Shown one piece after another: positions 26,501 through 29,803 of a DNA stretch of 64,000 nt. A program made the translations under genes and the position numbers. The notes under the pieces were generated by a model, which saw only the letters and a list, made by a program, of their open reading frames with translations, searched no databases and had not been told where the DNA came from. Source of the DNA: Effrenium voratum (taxonomy: Eukaryota > Sar > Dinophyceae > Suessiales > Symbiodiniaceae); assembly GCA_963377175.1 (NCBI GenBank), contig CAUJNA010003816.1:587501-651500 (forward strand), in the 5' to 3' direction. Each line of letters begins with the position of its first letter. Within the stretch, counting starts at the first letter, position 1.

Positions 26501-29500
26501 TGATTCTCCTCCCAAGCTCCTCGCTGTCCTCCCGCTCAAACCCACGGAGGACAGCGAAACGGAGCTGTTCCAGGGAGCTACACACCGTGCACCACCGGAA
26601 GGTCCCGTACCGACCTTCACACAGTGGGCACGGCTGCTCCCCCATCCAACTACGCCACACCTTAAACTGACGTGGCTGCGGCAGACAATTGCTTTACTCT
26701 TTATACCCGCTACGTGAGTCCATATAACCAATTCAGCTGAGTTCAGAGGAATTGAGGGGGTTCGGCTTGATCCCATTCAACATCCACCCGCAATTCCATT
26801 GAAGCCTTCCCAAAGGAGAGTTTAGTAACACCTCTTCGTTCAACATGGGGGTCTGGTGCCGGAATCTTCTCTTGGGCTTTGGCTTGAAGCAAAAGGCCAC
26901 CCTAAACCAACCAACCCCAAAAAAACGCACCCATGCCAAGCGTTACCCATGCCACCAAAATGTACCTATCTTATGTACTGTTGAGGTATACCAATTCTGC
27001 AAATGACAATGGAAGAATACCCCCCCCCACCCGAAAATCGCTTTTTCTCCAACAGCTGACAAGCTAAAGGGTCTCAGCCCAGATAAGGTTTGGGGGTGGC
27101 TCGGGGATGTTTGGAGTCAGGTTCGAGCAAGGTTTTTGGTGCAGGCCAGGTGTGTCAGGTTTGAGCAGCTACCGGACACTCCTGTTTGGTTTGGGATTCT
27201 GGTGTGAGGCCCGAGCCAGGTTCTGGAGTAGCAGGCTTTGGAGGTTTGGGAGGTGTCGGGGTAGTCCGGGGCGGCTCTGAGGTAAGGCTCCGCAGAAAGG
27301 ATTCTGCAGGGTTTTGCGGGGGTTCCGAGGCAAGGTTTCGCAAGGTTCTGCGATCGAAAAGAGCGCCGCATGTTGGGGATGTCACCTGAGCCTATTTTTG
27401 GTTGCCAAGACCTTGACCCCTCAAAACCCCCCCAAAACGTTGCCCCCAACCCCCGCGTTTTCGCCGCGGCGCCGATGGCCGTGGGCGCCGGGGAAGCGCT
27501 GCGGGAGCGGCTCTCCTCGCGCTCCCGCGCCAGCTGCTCCAAGGGCTCCAGCCGCGCGAGCGCCGCCTGCAGCGGCGCCGGGAGGCCCCCAGGTCGCTCC
27601 AGCTCCGCCACCGGCGCCCCGCGCAACAGGCAGGTGACCAGGTGGACGAGGCACAGGAACCTCGGGAATGCAGGTGGGAAAGATGCAAGTGAGTCTCAAT
27701 TTGCTTGCACTAGTTGAGTTGGATGAAGAAAGGAGATGGTTTTCTTCTTGTCTTGTTAAACATAAAGGATCTGGGAGTTCCAACAAGTAAGTAGACGTCC
27801 CTCAAATATGCTCCCTTTGCTGCTTTAAACAGACATAGTTGCAAGTTAGACCAAGCCACCTCAGAAAGATTTCTTATGGATCATGCCATTGTGGTGTGTC
27901 ATCTGGTTGTGGCTGATCTTATCCTTTCTTGGCTGTTTGTGGTGTAGGGGATTGCAAGGGGCATTGAACCCTTTGTGCTTGTTAACGGAAAATGAGAAAC
28001 CACCCTACCAAGTCAGGGAAACTGTTTGTTGATTCCTTGCCTGAATGGACACATCTGAGAGCTCCAACACGTCGCTGAAAGTTTCCACCAAGGGCCTTCG
28101 GTCAAACATAATCTCGTCTGTCTTGACTTCATCTATGGATTTGGAGAAACATTGGACATGTTGTCACTTCTTGAGTGACCTGGCAAACAAGTTAGAACTT
28201 GCTAATTGCCACTAAGCCAAGCACCTTAGAATCTCGGCAAGTGAGTAAAGGGACTGGGTTTCCATTCAAGGACATCTCACCAACACGTTGTTCTCGTCCC
28301 CAAGTAATCAATGAACAGAACCCAAACGCAAGGAAAAACACACATGACAAGAAGGCAGGGTCAGACATAGCGCAACCCATTCCTGGACCTTCCGGGGGGC
28401 AAAAAGTTTTAGGCGTTGGCCAAAGAAAAACACCTTTTTTGTTGCCGGTGGCGCGAAAAACAAAGTGCTTCTAGGGCGAAAAGGCGGAAACTTTGACATG
28501 CAGGAAGGCCAGGTTTGCAATTCTTCTCCCGAAGGGCTCAAGACAACAGCGAAGCGCTGAACTTGGGCTCCGGCTCGGAGAAGGTCAATCGGCCGTCCCG
28601 GTCCTGCGAAAAGAGTGCCAGCGCATCGAACAGCGAAACGGGAGCTGAGTCAGCAAACGGGAAGGCCCCAAGGAAATTGGCTTGACCTCAATGAACACCA
28701 AGGAAAAAACAGAGATACATCAGAGCATCTAATGTCTGGTGTTCCCCTGTAGCAAAAGACAAAAGCAGGATTCCAATCATCAATCTGGGTTGCTGTTGAC
28801 CCCCCTGCAAAAAGTTAACTTTTTGGGAGTTTAGTGGAAAACACCTTTATTTCCCAAAAAGTTAAAGTCTAAAGATCCAACCCAATAGCAGTCAAGCAAT
28901 GTGTCCCGGGTTAAGCAATGAGGCTCCCCATGGAAGAAGATGTTTCCCCGCCACACCGGCTGTGATCTTCAGGGGCAAGGCTTCGATTCGGTGCTCCCTT
29001 TGGATGTCTGGTAACCCCAGCCCTCAAGGAACCTTGCCACATGGGAAGATGGTGAGGGTTCATGCTCAAATGGCAATTCGGTGTGTGAAATGTTCGCCAA
29101 GACCACGGCACAAGGGGAAATGGACATCAGAACCTGGGCGGTCCGTGTTCATCCTCTGCAAAAAGTATAACTTTTCGCGGGTTAACTGGAAATCGTGGGT
29201 TAACTGGAAACCCAACCACGAACCCAACCAAAAAGCTAAAACCTAAAGAACCGAATGGGAACCACCAAGGAAAGGGGCCTTAACCGTGGATTTGGATCAG
29301 GGCTAAGGTGAAAAATCTGGCAACACACCCCTGTTCAAAACCCGATAAGAACAAAACCGTACATACGGACTATACAAGTATGCTTAAGGGTAAAGGAGAA
29401 CAACAAAGTACCATCTGTCCTACTATGGAAGCTGACAGGAGGGTATTGGACTTTGCTGGAAGCGCCGTGTCTACTTCCACTATTGTTTGAAGTGAGAACC

Positions 29501-29767
29501 CAACAAAGGAAAACGCATGTTCTAAACATCTGCGCTCCCGCAATTTGTGCAATGAATCTGGCACCAAAAACAGAGTGCCTAAAAATAACACACATGTTTG
29601 GAGAGACCCTAGAAAAACGAGGAGAACCCCCCCCTTTCTGGATCAGCGTATGTTATATTGTCCTATTTAGTGATAATAACTAATGCGTGTTATTGTCACT
29701 CAAGCGACACACAGTATCAGAATACATTTCAAGATAGTTGTCAATGGTGATTTCCATGTGATTCGGG

Positions 29768-29803
<36 letters not shown>

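Larger units (their letters stand above)
20431..26705 (-). mobile_element. DIRS-like tyrosine-recombinase retrotransposon with embedded DNA methyltransferase
   Basis: A 6.3-kb minus-strand element whose limits are marked by short inverted termini: TATAAAGAGTAAGCA at 20,431-20,445 and its inverted counterpart TATAAAGAGTAAAGCA at 26,705-26,690. In transcription order it has two overlapping gag-like frames, a pol frame (RT, first RNase H strand, C5-cytosine methyltransferase), the rest of RNase H, and a tyrosine recombinase in place of a DDE integrase. This order, the recombinase and inverted termini fit DIRS/Ngaro-type elements. Methyltransferase-bearing retroelements have been reported from Symbiodinium-type dinoflagellates (from memory, not checked). 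Frame breaks around the methyltransferase/RNase H junction suggest this copy is no longer intact. It sits in an intron of the EH gene, same orientation. Confidence 0.8.
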
